Source: Cephalopachus bancanus
Taxonomy: Eukaryota; Chordata; Mammalia; Primates; Tarsiidae
Assembly (NCBI GenBank): GCA_027257055.1
Contig: JAPVLO010000233.1
Coordinates: 1,116,001-1,180,000 of the forward strand
Direction: 5' to 3'
DNA: 64,000 nucleotides
Part shown: positions 45,185 through 56,775 of the stretch, piece by piece
Numbering within the stretch: the stretch's first letter is position 1
Layout of the letters: every line of letters starts with the position of its first letter
Position numbers and translations under genes: made by a program
Notes under the pieces: generated by a model
Database searches by the model: none
Seen by the model: the letters and a program-made list of their open reading frames with translations, nothing else
What the model was told of the DNA's origin: nothing

Positions 45185-47425
45185 TTTCTTGGGTAGATAA
45201 TAGGAGATTGCTGAGTCAAATGGTAGACCTTTCAGTTCTTTGAGAAATCTCTATACTGATTTCCATAGAGGTTGTACTAATTTTTACTCCCACCAACAGT
45301 GCATAAGTGTTCCCTTTTCTCCACATCCATGCTAGCATCTATTGTTTTCAATTTTTTAACAATGGCCATTCTGACTAGTTTTAATTTTATTTTATTTTTA
45401 GTTTTGATTTAATTTGACTAGTTTTAATTTGCACTTCCCTGATGATGAATGATGTTGAACATTTTTTCATATGTTTGCTGATCAGTTGTATATCTTCTTC
45501 TGAAAGATGTCTATTCATGTTGTTTGCCCACTTTTTAATGGGGTAATTCGCTTTTTTCTTGCTGATTTGTTTGAGTTCTTTGTAGATTCTGGATATTATT
45601 CTTTTGTCACATGTATAGTTTGCCAATTCTTCTCCAATTCTCTGCCTATTTGCTTTATTGATTCTTTTGCTGTGCAGAAGCTTTTTAGCTTAATTAAGCC
45701 CCACTTGTTTGTTTTTGTTTTTGTTGCATTTGCTTTTGGAATTTTAGCCATAAGTTTTTTTGTCAGGCCAATGTCCAGATGAGTTTTTATAAGGTTTTCT
45801 TCTAGGATTTGTATGGCTTCAGGTCTGGCACTAAAGTCTTTAATTCATCTTAGCTTAATTTTTGTATACGGGGAGAGATAGGAATCTAGTTTCATTTCTC
45901 TGCGTGTAGCTATCTAATTTTCCCAGTACCACTTATTGAATAGGGTGTCCTTTCGCAGTGTATGCTTTTGTCTGCTTTGCCAAAGATCAGTTAGTTGTAG
46001 GTATTTGGGTTTATTTGTTGATTCTCTATTCTGTTCCCTTGGTCTATGTGTCAGCTCTTGTACCAGTACTATGCTGTTTGGGCTACTACAGCCTTGTAGT
46101 ATAATTTGAAGTCAGGTAATGTGATGCCTCCAGCTTTGTTCTTTTTGCTTAGTATTTCTTTGACCATTCTGGCTTTTTGGTTCCACATATACTTTAGGAT
46201 TATCTTTCTGATTCTATAAAAAATGACATTGGTAGTTTGATAGGGATTGCACTGACTCTGTAATTACTTTGATAATATGGTCATTTTAGTAATGCTGATT
46301 CTTCCAATCCATGAGTATGAGATGTTTTTCCATTTGTTTGTGTCCTCTGTCATTTTTTTCATCAGATTTTTGTAGTTTTCCTTGTAGAGATCTTTTACCT
46401 CCTTGGTTAAATATATTCCTAAATATTTTAGCTTTTTGGCTACTACTGTAAATGGAATTGAACTATTGATTTGATTCTCAGCTAGGTCACTATTGGTGCA
46501 TCGCAATGCTACAGATGCATGTGCTGATTTTATATCCTGAAACTTTACTTAACTCATTTATCAAGTCCAGGAGTCTTTTGGAGGAGTCTTTAGGATTCTC
46601 TAGATAGAAGATCATATTGACAGCATAGAGAAATAATCTGATATCTCCTTTTTCAAGTTGAGTATTCTTTGTTTTTATTTTTTGATTACTCTGGCTAGAA
46701 CTTCCAGTACTTTGTTGAATAGGAGTGTTTAAAGTGGACATCCTTACTTAGTTTGAGTTTCTGAGGGATAATGTGTTCAACTTTTCTCTATTCGGTATGA
46801 CATTTGCATGGCTTTAGGTCTGGCACTTGTGGGTTTGTAATATATGGCTTTTATTATTTTGAGGAATGTTCCCTCTGTGTCTATTTTGTTGAGGATTTTT
46901 TATCATGAAGGGAGGCTGGACTTTATCAAATGCTTTTTTTTAATCTAGTGAGATAATCAAAGACATTTGCACCCACCTGTTCATCGCAGCACAATTCACA
47001 ATTGAAAAGATATGAAATTAATGTAAATACCCATCAACCAATCAATAGATAATGAAAATGTGGTATATCTGTAGTATGGAACACTATTCAGCTGTCAAAA
47101 AGAATTTTAAAATGTCTTTTGTAGCAAGTTGGTTGGAACTAAAAAACATCATCCTAAGTGAACTAAGGAACAGAAAATTAAACACTGCATGTTCTCACTC
47201 ATAAGTTGGAGCTAATCTAAGGAAAAGCAAAGACATAAAGATGGTATAACGGACACTGAAGACTCAGAAGGTGGAGTGGGGAAAAGGACTGGAGGGACAA
47301 AAAAAATCACCTATTGGGTACTGTGTGCACAGGTGGGGGTGGTGGGTACACTTAAAGCTCAGACCAAAACTATTTATACCCCCTAAAGCTATTGAAATTT
47401 TAAAAAAATTTTAAATAAAATAAAA
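45185..47425 (+). mobile_element. Twin-primed L1 with a large inversion
   Basis: 45190-46960 is antisense ORF2, from AGATTGCTGAGTCAAATGG (late ORF2) back to TTTAATCTAGTGAGATAATC (reverse-transcriptase region). 46965-47420 is sense, starting GACATTTGCACCCACCTGTT, the part that directly follows the antisense piece in an L1, and running through the 3' UTR to an A-rich tail at 47400-47430. Antisense 5' part plus sense 3' part is the hallmark of twin priming. Confidence 0.75.
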
Positions 47426-47739
47426 CAAAGAAAAAAGAAGACTCAAAAAAGTAAAATCAGAGATGATAAAGGAGACATTACAACTGATACCACGGAAATA
47501 CAAGGATCGAAAAAGACTATTATGAATAACCATATGCCAACAAATCGAATGACCTAGAAGAAATAAATAAATTCCTCGACATGTACGGCCTACCAAGATT
47601 AAATCATGAAGAAACAGAAAATATGAACAGACCAATAACAGCCATAAACCAGGAGACCATTTTTAATATACATAATATAAGTATTTATGTCAGAAACCTA
47701 TAAAACATCTCTTGTAAGTCAGTAGGTTTTAGCATGTAC

Positions 47740-48175
47740 AAGAAGATTTGCTGCCATATTGGTTTTAGTAGGAAAAAACAAACAACAACAACAACAACAA
47801 AAAAAAACAGAAGCAAACAAAACTTCAAACAACCCAAATGTCCTCAACAGAAAATAAATAAATTTGGTACAATCATACAAAGGAATGCTGAACAGTAGAG
47901 AAAATGATTAAATCATATATGACACTGATAAATTTCAGAAACAATGTTGAATAACATTCACAGGAGACTCTCTGTAGTGAAATATCAATTATAAAATCTC
48001 AACAACATAAAAATATAAATAATTGTATTGGTAACAATACACATGTGTACATATGAAATACAGTTATAGTAAAAAGACAGGGAATGATAAATATAAAAAT
48101 AAATGTAGTGGCAACCTCAAGAAGGTAAGACAGTGCAATATGACCCGAAAGAGACATGGAGGGCTTTTCAATTAT
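47740..48175 (+). mobile_element. Sense old L1/HAL1 3' end
   Basis: CAACCCAAATGTCCTCAACA, AATCATACAAAGGAATGCTG and GATAAATTTCAGAAACAATG follow an L1ME-like ORF2 end. An (AAC)n tract lies at about 47785-47800. Confidence 0.55.
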
Positions 48176-48179
48176 ATTG

Positions 48180-49675
48180 GTACTGCTCACTTTTTAATCT
48201 GAGCCATTCCTGTTTAGATGGCTTGGGAGTTGTCAAAATGTGAAAAGATGTGCATCTTGAAATACTGTGTTTCATAATACATTTACAAAATTAAATGTGT
48301 GTATGCAATCTGCTTTCTCAAACACTGCCCACATTTAAAAGATTTCTAAGAACCCCATCCTGCCTTTTCAGTTTGTCACAATTCCTCATAAATAAATGAT
48401 TATTCTCTAAACAAAATATGATTGGAACAGAACACAATACTCATTTCCATAGTGGATTCTACCATAGACGTCTTTACAAAAGCGAACAAAGACTTCCACT
48501 CTCCCTTCTCCTGGACTAAAGGGTCACGAAAAAGTTATTTTTTCTCCACTGTTATTAGAGTTGTTGCAGTTGTTACCCAGATTTCTAGATGCTTGCTCTG
48601 ATGGACAGGAGAAAGGATGAGAAAGTAGGTCACAAAAGCTCATGTGCCACTTGAGAGGTGTATGAAGGAAAATGTGAAGCTGTCAAGAGACCTGCCTGTC
48701 TCTCTTGACTTAAAATGCTGACAGAAAGTAGCACATGGGCCTCAGATTTTTCTTTGTGTGGCAGTGGTGTAACCCTCTCGGTTTCCTTTCAACTCCATCT
48801 CCTCCTTGCAAACCCAAAGCACAGGATTCTGCAGGACTTCCTTAATTTTGCATTCTCTACTGATGTCTTTGCATTGAGTTGCCCATTAAAACTATAAGAC
48901 ACCTGGAAAGATCCTTATAATGTATTTTTAATGAGTGAATTTGTGTGTGGGGGATAGGAAGTGGCATATGTATGCTTGCTCCAGACCTTTCTATAAAGGT
49001 CTGAGACAGCTGGAGTGCTATATAGTTTATTCTCAGTTGATCAAACTGGAAACTAAACAAATTCCCTCTTCCACATGTTCCAGAATATAAGTGAGGTGTT
49101 TGGCATGAAGAGTGCATTGGAAAACCATGCTAGTCCAGTTACATCATCAAGGTGATTGATAGATACAGGAATATAGAATTATTTAGAAAAGCATGCCTCT
49201 CAAATGTCAATGAATTCCAAAAGCTCTTGAGCCAGAAAATTATGTTAAATATTAAGTCAGTGTTTCTCAAGGGTGGTACTCACTGACTGTATCAGAATTG
49301 CCAGGGGGTGCTGAATTAAAGTGCAACTTTCCTACTTATACATTGGGAAGAGGTCCCGGAATTTACAATTCTGGCAATTTTGAGGCATATCCCTTTAAAT
49401 GATTTTAAATACCCCAAGAATGAAGAGTCAGCATCATTACTAGACCAGCAGTCTCTCTAAACAGAGCACTAAAAATGCGACCAGCAGAGATAACCCTTCA
49501 CAGTGCTGACTGAAATATTTTACCAAGAGAGATCTAGTACAATTATAGTCATCACACAATCTACAGTTTCAGATAATTCGCCCTCTTGATCCCAAAATAT
49601 ACTACTGCTTCTTAGATCACGATTCCGGATCACTTTCTTTGTTATGTGTTTAAATTGACCTGTCCTTGACTTTCT
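48180..49675. other. No gene recognised; possible hAT fragment at 49258-49420
   Basis: Mostly unassigned. 49258-49420 (CAGTGTTTCTCAAGGGTGGT, ATCAGAATTGCCAGGGGGTG) resembles MER-type hAT elements, weakly. Frames 48715-48897 and 48857-49117 are unrecognised. Confidence 0.35.
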
Positions 49676-49689
49676 TGTTTCTCAGGCCT

Positions 49690-49812
49690 TCGGACTCAGA
49701 TTATCAGTTCTCCTGGGTCTCCAGCTTGCCAACTGCAGACCTTGAGACTTCTCAGCCTCCGTAACCATATGAGAAAATTCCTCATAATAAGTCTCTATTA
49801 TGTATAAAATAC

Positions 49813-49857
<45 letters not shown>

Positions 49858-49912
49858 TATATCTATCCATCCATCCAATTGGTTCTGTTTCTCTGTAGAA
49901 CACTGACTCATA
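49690..49912 (+). mobile_element. LTR 3'-end-like fragment with (AC)n inside
   Basis: CTTGAGACTTCTCAGCCTCC, AATTCCTCATAATAAGTCTC and TTGGTTCTGTTTCTCTGTAG are the familiar end block of a MaLR-type or similar LTR. The (AC)n is at 49814-49855. Confidence 0.45.
49814..49855. repeat. (AC)n microsatellite
   Basis: About 21 AC units followed by AGATATATCTATCCATCC. Confidence 0.95.
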
Positions 49913-49919
49913 GAGATAA

Positions 49920-50585
49920 AAATGCCATTCTCATGTTCACCCACTGCTCCAATCTGTTCTTTGAAATCTTTGCTGCTAACATTTGACTTCCCCCTTCTTC
50001 AGAAGAAGCAGAAAGTGAATGGGGAAGGGATTGTGAGCACAAATTGCCTAAAAGACTTGCACACCATTACAACAATATTATTAAAGTAGAAACCCTCTGT
50101 TCTTTCTTTTTTTTCTAAGTATTTGGCTTGAACTTATTATTGAGTAATCTTATAATAAATACATGTGACTATTTAGCAAGTAGTAACATTTTTTAAAGGA
50201 TGCTCCTGGTTTAGAATACAGAAATCTTATTTCATTTAATGGCTTGAAATCCCAATCAATCTGTAACCTAAATTATGAAAGTGAAGTTAGGCAGGGAAAA
50301 GGAGAGCAGGAAAGAATATAGCTATGGAGTGAGCTGTGCTGCTTCTAAACATGTTGGAATGTGGCTTCTTTACCATCATGAAAATTACTTTTATGGTCGT
50401 GGTAATTGGTCCCTATGATTCCTCACAAATGTGATTCTCGTGGGGTCATCAGATGCTTTGAGAAGATGGTAATTTCTATATGTTACAAGAATACTTTTAA
50501 AATAATATCCCCTTATATTCAAAGACTATGCACAAAAGTAATCCATTCTATGCCTAGCTTTGGGTCTATGCCAGTTTCCACATTT
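49920..50585. other. No gene recognised
   Basis: Unassigned sequence; the frame 50406-50600 has no recognised domain. Confidence 0.4.
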
Positions 50586-50587
50586 GT

Positions 50588-50695
50588 AAAAAGGGGATAA
50601 TACTAGTAACCTCTTCAAAGTTTTGTTGTGAGAAAGCAGTGAAACAATATAGGAAAAGGTACACAAAACAGTGCCTTGTATTGTGATCTGTGATT
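50588..50695 (+). repeat. MIR SINE fragment
   Basis: TTTGTAAAAAGGGGATAATA, TAACCTCTTCAAAGTTTTGT and AAACAGTGCCTTGTA follow the MIR 3' half. Confidence 0.6.
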
Positions 50696-50720
50696 CTTAA
50701 TTTTTTTCTTCTTATAATGC

Positions 50721-50741
50721 TAATCCTAACCCTAACCCTAT
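50721..50741. repeat. Telomere-like (TAACCC)n tract, about 3 units
   Basis: TAATCC then TAACCC, TAACCC and TA, immediately before L1 sequence starts (TTGGGAATATACCCAG). Confidence 0.85.
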
Positions 50742-50960
50742 TGGGAATATACCCAGAGGAACTCAAATCATTCTACAAAAAATATACCTGCATATGTATG
50801 TTTGTTGCAGCTCTATTCACAATAGCAAAAACATGGAACCAACAATGTTACCCATCAAATCTGGACTAGATAAAGAAAATGTGGCACATATACACAATGG
50901 AATATTATGCAATCATAAAGAAGGACAAATATATGAATTTCACGGCAACGTGGATGGTTT
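50740..50960 (+). mobile_element. L1 ORF2 C-terminal fragment, sense
   Basis: It contains GGGAATATACCCAGAGGAAC, TTCACAATAGCAAAAACATG and ATATTATGCAATCATAAAGA, closely matching 21925-22125. It ends inside ORF2 and joins the fold-back at 50958-50985. Confidence 0.85.
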
Positions 50961-50985
50961 GTATACCTAGGGTTAGGTATACAAA
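50958..50985. repeat. Perfect 12-bp palindrome at an L1 fold-back junction
   Basis: TTTGTATACCTA (50958-50969), loop GGGT, TAGGTATACAAA (50974-50985). The left arm is sense L1 3' UTR and the right arm is the same sequence antisense. Confidence 0.9.
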
Positions 50986-51090
50986 CTCTGATTATGCAGT
51001 TACCCTTGTTGATGGGGTATGCCCATCCCTCCACTAGCAGTTTCCCTCAACTGCCAATCCCACCCCCATTCCCCGTGAGCTATGATTCTT
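50970..51090 (-). mobile_element. L1 3' UTR fragment, young local family, minus strand
   Basis: GGGTTAGGTATACAAACTC, CAGTTACCCTTGTTGATGGG and CAGTTTCCCTCAACTGCCAA are the reverse of the 3' UTR at 22230-22375. Confidence 0.8.
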
Positions 51091-51440
51091 ATATGCTTTG
51101 GGAATATTTTGCAAATAGAATGTGCTATCCCTTCCCAGAGCTATGCATGCCTCAAAAAAGTAGCTCCCTCATAAATGCTATTGTTAAACCAAAGTAGTAC
51201 TGTAGAGCAGAGTTAGCATTGATTAAGGGTTTGAACCCACTCCACTCAGCTCACATACTCCTCCAGGCCTTGCATTCATCTTGCTTAAAAGGAAGAAGTG
51301 GAGCCCTGCGCTCTCTTGTGTCCCTTGACTGGCCAAGCCAGGCTGCTTGAAACCATCCATCATGAATCACCAGCATCCCTGACTCATCTCTGCCTCCTCT
51401 GACATCTGTGACAGAAGTTCTCCCTGCCACTTCTTCTTAA
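51091..51440. other. No gene recognised
   Basis: Unassigned sequence between an L1 fragment and an Alu. Confidence 0.4.
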
Positions 51441-51456
51441 TATTTCATTTTATTTC

Positions 51457-51740
51457 TTTTTTTTTTTTGAGTTGGAGTCTCACTCTGTCACCCAGACTGG
51501 AGTGCAGTGGCCGCTTCCGGCAACCGCAGCCTCGCCTGCTGGGCTCCAGCGATCCTTCCGCCTCAGCCTTCCGAGTAGCCGGAATTACAGGTGCGTGCTA
51601 CCACGCCCGGCTGATTTTTTGATTTATTGTAGAGATGAGGTCTCGCTGCCCAGGCGGGTCTCGAACCCGCGGGCTCAGGCAATCCACTCACCTCAGCCTC
51701 CCAAAGGCTCAGGATTACAGGCTGAGCCACCGAGCCCGGC
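51457..51740 (-). mobile_element. Alu SINE, minus strand, young, perfect 13-bp target duplication
   Basis: The target duplication TTCATTTTATTTC is present at 51444-51456 and 51741-51753. CpG-rich body. The open frame through it is an Alu artefact. Confidence 0.95.
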
Positions 51741-51753
51741 TTCATTTTATTTC

Positions 51754-52179
51754 AACCACAGTTTTCTCTTCATAAATTCTAATGACCTTTGATGACAGAG
51801 CCTTAGGCTTGATGATACATAGCATTGTAGATGGGACTTAACCATGACAGCTTTCTCTTTCTCGCAGGTATCATATTTTTCCACCTTGATTTAATGTCCA
51901 TTTATTCTCTCTAAAGGTATTTCATCCTCTTTTCCTCACCGGGCACTCCTTTCTGTCTAAGAAAACTAGATTGTCTTTCACAAGCTTGAGTAGAGTCACT
52001 TTTGTATCTTTTTCAACTTTCCCAACTGTTTTTGGGAAACAAGTTCTCTTGATCTTGGTGACACATGGACTGATGAGTGCTACTAATTCCTACTTAGCCC
52101 TGGTCTCCTCGATTAAACAACCTATGACTCCTTTGTGGAGCTTTCATGATTGGACAAGATACCACCACAGATGCTAATG
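51754..52179. other. No gene recognised
   Basis: May include the 5' part of the LTR-like element. The frame 51971-52177 is unrecognised. Confidence 0.3.
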
Positions 52180-52690
52180 CTCACACACAGAGCACCCAGA
52201 AGACTTAATGTAAACTTTCTCTCTCAAGAAAGTTGTTTGCCTTTCATGGTACCCAAGTGCAAACTATACCCTGTTCATTTGCATATATGCCTGTTCATAG
52301 GACTCTGAAGCAGCAAAGCCTATCTGCTGTAAAGTTAAATAGGCAGGAGGCCATTTGCTTGAGGCTGTCTCCCTACTTTGAGTTTCCACTTAAGGAACTG
52401 CTTAAGTGGGTAGTTGGGGTCTCAGTTAATCACAAGTAGCTCAGTTTCAGCCAGTCTCTGGCTGTCAACTCATCAGCTCCTGTCCAAATAAAGTATATCT
52501 AACTATAAATAGTCAAACTAATTCTGTGCTTTACTTCTGTTTCCTGTCTCTAGTTACTCACTGCCCGTGTGACAGAGTGGAGCTCTTAGAGCCTCTCCTA
52601 ATTCTGGGTGCTGCCCAATTCATGAATCAGTCTTTGCACAAAGAAACTCTGTTAAATTTAATTTGTCTAAAGTTTTTCTTTTAACACTGC
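52180..52690 (+). mobile_element. LTR-like sequence (ERV), probable
   Basis: It contains CAAATAAAGTATATCTAACT (polyadenylation-like), TTACTCACTGCCCGTGTGAC, CCAATTCATGAATCAGTCTT and an end ...TTTTTCTTTTAACA. The order resembles the 3' half of a mammalian ERV LTR. Its start is uncertain and no internal viral sequence was recognised. Confidence 0.45.
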
Positions 52691-52694
52691 CTGA

Positions 52695-53000
52695 AGGTAA
52701 ACTATACTCAACCCCCCAAATTTGGCTGGCCCAATTTCCAGGGCTTGACTACATAAGGAAATAGTTTGTATTTCTGAATACATAACAAGGTGCCACGGCT
52801 CCATACGGCAGAGACAAACATTCCCTGATGTTGTTTCACTTTCAGTAGTAGTAGAGAGTCATTCTTTGTCATCAATGAGAGGTTTAAGTCAAGCAGATGT
52901 CACAAGAGACTGGCCCGTGAGAGTTTACACCTAATTCTCCTATAAGAAATCCTCAATTTAATTTGCCTAAGATTGCTATTTTTCCCCTCTATATTAAAAA
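52695..53000. other. Nothing recognised
   Basis: About 300 bp between the LTR-like sequence and an Alu, with no identifiable feature. Confidence 0.4.
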
Positions 53001-53004
53001 CTGA

Positions 53005-53299
53005 GGCTGGGCACAGTGGCTCAGGCTGTAATTCCAGCATTTTGGGAGGCCGACTCGAGAAGATTGCCTGATCTCAGGGGTTCAAGACCAACCTGGGCAA
53101 CTTGGTGAGAACTCGTCTCTACAATAAATCACAAAAATTGGCTGGGCATGGTGGCTTGAATCTGTAGTTACAGCTACTTGGAAGGCTGAGGCAGAAGGAT
53201 CTGCTAAGCCCAGGAGGTCAAGACTGTAGTGGTCATAAGTGTGCCATTGCACTTCCAGCCTGGGTGATAGAGTGGGACTCCAGTTTAAAAAAAAAACAA
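53005..53299 (+). mobile_element. Alu SINE, diverged
   Basis: GGCTGGGCACAGTGGCTCAG start, A-tail at 53287-53296. CpGs mostly lost, so older. Confidence 0.9.
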
Positions 53300-53330
53300 A
53301 ACTAATATGTTAATTTTAATCCTCTTTTAG

Positions 53331-53692
53331 TCTATTCATCCCAAAGTACCATGAGCTGGGTAGCTTACAAATAGCAAACATTTATTTCTCATAATTCTGA
53401 AGGCTAGAAATTCACAAGCAGGGTGCCAGCATAGTTAGGTTTTCATAAGGGCTTTCCTCTGGGTTGCGGACTGCTATCTTCTTGCTGAATCCTCACATGA
53501 TGGAAAGAGGGTGAGAAAGCTCTCTGGGGTTTATTTTATAGGAGCATTACTCCCACTCATGGGGCCTCTGCCCTTATGATCTAATTTCCCCCCCAAATGC
53601 CCCACTTCCTAGTACTATCACATTGAGGATTAGGATTTCAACATACGAATTTTGGGGAGAGACAAATCCTCAATCCATTGCAAATAACTAAG
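53331..53692 (-). mobile_element. MaLR (MLT1/MST-like) solo LTR, minus strand
   Basis: CAAAGTACCATGAGCTGGGT, TTTATTTCTCATAATTCTGA, CCTCACATGATGGAAAGAGG, GAGGATTAGGATTTCAACAT and ATTTTGGGGAGAGACAAATC are the reversed LTR in order. Confidence 0.8.
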
Positions 53693-53776
53693 TGTATCAT
53701 CTTTTCATCATATAATAAGAATTTAAGTAAATGACAGAGTACACATTTTTTGTCATGTGTAAAAAAGAAAATAAAG

Positions 53777-54064
53777 GGCTGGGCTCAGTGGCTCAGCCTG
53801 CAATTCAAGCACTTTGGGAAGCCGAGGTGAGTGGATTGCCTGAGCCTGTGGATTCATGACCAGCCCGGGAAACTTAGCAAGACCTCATCTCTACAATAAA
53901 CCAAAAATTAGCTGGGCATGGTAGCATACACCTGTAGTTCCGGCTACTTGGAAGCCTGAGGCAGAAGGATCACCGGAGCCCAGCAGGTAGACACTGGGGT
54001 GGCTGTGAGTGTGCCACTGCCCTCCAGCCTTGGTGACAGAGTGAGACTCCAACTCAAAAAAAAA
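53777..54064 (+). mobile_element. Alu SINE
   Basis: GGGCTGGGCTCAGTGGCTCA to GAGACTCCAACTC plus A-tail, moderately diverged. Confidence 0.9.
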
Positions 54065-54065
54065 G

Positions 54066-55035
54066 AGAAGAAAGGAAAGAATATAAAATACATCTTGTAT
54101 TTTGTCCTCCAAGATATCCCACTCTCTACCTTTGTTAATAAAAAGTGTAATCAGAACACCCATTTCCTCAGATTACAGGCAGATACTAGGCTGTCCCACA
54201 AATGTGTAGCAAATGTATGGTTATTTTCATTTGATGATGCATGTCTGAATCTCAGTTTTTAAACACACACATTACATGAAAAATAGTCAAAAGCCTATTT
54301 TTCTCAGCTTTTATTAGGTAAATCTTTCTCTTTGCTCTCATATACTTTCCCAGTTTCACCCTAAACATGGCCTTGAATGCTTCACAGAGCTTTTCTAAGT
54401 TCCTGCCCCCAAGGTACTATTACCTTATGCTTTTCTTCACCATCTGCTTCCTTTCCGCAAAGTTTTTGAAGCTCAGCATCTTGGAACAAGAGAATAACAG
54501 ATGAAAATTATTGCCATCGATCACTCTTAGATAAAGCTGAATGTCTTCCAGCCACTCAGAATTGATTTTCTTTTCCTCCCTTGAGAAAGTAACAGAAAGG
54601 AGTTAGAAGCCATGCAGGGGACTGAATCAATATAAAAGTGAAGAGCATTTTGTAGAGGTAATCATGTGTAGAGAAGCAGAGAGCTGGCAGGACTCATTAA
54701 TAGAGGTAAGTTGCTTACTCAGCTTTATTAACAGCTCACTCAGCAAGCCACAAAATCTCAGATTTTCCACTTAAATATATGTCCCTGCTCCCCTATGTAG
54801 AGAATTCAACTATCATTTATTGCATCCTTTCTGTGATTCAGACACTGGGTCTTTCACAGTGACCTGAAGAAGTGACTGTGGTATGTATATCATAACATTA
54901 AGAGTAATGAGATACAAAGTCAGATAGGAAAGAAATAATTATAATGATAACTACTTAAATAATGTTACTTGAATACCTGTATTTATTGTCACTGAGCACT
55001 AAAAATATGTCATGTTTGTTCTCTCTCTTTTTTGA
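54066..55035. other. No gene recognised
   Basis: Unassigned; no exon-like frame found. Confidence 0.4.
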
Positions 55036-55261
55036 TGACCCAAAGGCAACTGGTTATCGTGTCTTCCTTGATGTGGCTTTAATTTTTTAATTGTGTAAAC
55101 TATATATAACTGAAAGTTGACATTTTAGCAAAACAAAAGCATACGATTTAGTGGCATTATTTACATTCACAATGCTGTGCAGTCATCACCACCATTCGAC
55201 AATTCTTTCATCACTCCAAATAGAAACTCTATATCCACTAAACAATAACCCCACCACCATC

Positions 55262-55262
55262 A

Positions 55263-55314
<52 letters not shown>
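55262..55314. repeat. (CA)n microsatellite
   Basis: About 25 CA units within antisense L1 3' UTR. Confidence 0.95.
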
Positions 55315-55316
<2 letters not shown>

Positions 55317-55516
55317 CCCTCAGCCCCTGGTAACCTCTACTTTCTACTTCTGTAAATTTTTCTATTATAGAAATTCTGTGTGAGAGGAATTATAAATTAT
55401 TTATTCCTTTGTACCTGGCTTATTTCACTGAACAATGTTTTTAAGGTCCATCCATGTTGTAGCACGTATCATTTCTTTTTATAGGAATATAGGCTGGATA
55501 ATATTTCATTGTGTGT

Positions 55517-56775
55517 AGAGTTGATTGTCATTATTCACAGATTTCATATTTGAAAATTTGCCTACTTGCTAAAATTTTTTTTTAAATCCCCAAATTAATA
55601 ATATAGGGCTTCCGCAGTCATTCGTGGACCTCTACAGGGTGGGAAAATATTTCAATTACCTGACACTCACATTCTCAGCTGAGGGTGAACAAATCAATGC
55701 TTTGCTTTCTTATTTAAGTTCTCCTACTGCGAACAAGTATCCTTGTGTTCTATTTAGTAACATGTTTTCCATATTTTTTGTGCTTTTTGTAGCTGGTTTT
55801 ACTGTTTAAAATGGTCCTAAGCTTAGTGAGAAAGGCTGTCTATGGCAGTGGTCCCCAACCTTTTTGGCATCAGCAACCAGTTTCAGGGAAGATAATTTTT
55901 CATGGACCTGGGTGGGGGTGATTTTGGAATGATTCAAATACATAACATTTATTGTACACTTGACTTCTAGATTACTATTACATTGTAATATGAATATATA
56001 CAATGTAATCATAAAATGAATATACAACCCACCATTAAAAAAGAAGAGAGACATGGACTCAAGTGGTAAATACAATAATGGGTAGGCCACTTGTGGACTA
56101 AAATAAGCTCTGGATTCTGACTTAAAGCCTGCCCCCAGATGCAGCTGTAAAATTGAAGTACTTCAACTCACTTGCCACTCACGAACTGGGTTTTGATATG
56201 AGTCTGCAACCAATTGATTTATTATGGACTCTATGCAGTCAAACCTTACAGCTCATGTTAATCTATATTTACAGCAACTCTTCAGCAATGGAATTACTGC
56301 CTCAGCTCCACCTCAGATCATCAGGCATTAGATTCTCAAAGGAGCATACAACCTAGATCCTTTGCATGTGTGGTTCCAAAAGAGTTTGCGCTTCTGTGAG
56401 ACTCCTATGCCACTGCTGATCTGACAGAATGTGGAGCTCAGGTGGTAATGCAAGCAATGGGAAGTGGCTATAACTACAGATGAAGTTTCACTTGCTTACC
56501 TGCTGCTTGCCTCCTGCTGTGTGGCCTGGTTCATAACAGGCCACGTACCAGTATCAGTCCATGGCCCGGGGGTGAGGACCCCTAGTCTATGGTTTCTAAG
56601 AACAAGAATGCTGCAAGGTAAAAGAAAATACTTGATAGAAGAGCTTCATTCAAGCATGAGTGCTATTGTCTTTGAGCTCAATGTTGCTGAATCAACAGTG
56701 TATTTGAAAGTCTCTTTAAAAAGAAACATAAAACAAGGTCATACCCTGATTCATTGTGGAACCCATATATAAGGA
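55517..56775 (+). mobile_element. Tigger (pogo-like) DNA transposon relic split by a hAT element
   Basis: Left part 55525-55837 (TATTCACAGATTTCATATTT, CATTCGTGGACCTCTACAGG, TTTACTGTTTAAAATGGTCC). Right part 56593-56775 (CATTCAAGCATGAGTGCTAT, AACAGTGTATTTGAAAGTCT) continues a transposase-like start: an ATG at about 55810, then ATTVYLK-type text. Broken by the hAT element and by substitutions. Confidence 0.6.
55846..56584 (+). mobile_element. hAT-type nonautonomous element with perfect 8-bp target duplication
   Basis: Starts CAGTGGTCCCCAACC and ends GGTGAGGACCCCTA, imperfect terminal inverted repeats. GTCTATGG lies directly on both sides (55838-55845 and 56585-56592), the 8-bp duplication expected for hAT elements. 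Same family as 43704-44362. No transposase frame. Confidence 0.88.

Larger units (their letters stand above)
42860..47650 (+). mobile_element. Sense L1M, ORF1 end to mid ORF2, interrupted twice
   Basis: Inter-ORF text at 42940-43010, endonuclease region at 43480-43700 and 44365-45180 (AGATGGAACTAGCAGATTTA), and reverse-transcriptase entry at 47430-47640 (GGAGACATTACAACTGATAC, CATATGCCAACAAATCGAAT). The interruptions are a hAT element (43704-44362) and a twin-primed L1 (about 45185-47425). Confidence 0.65.
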
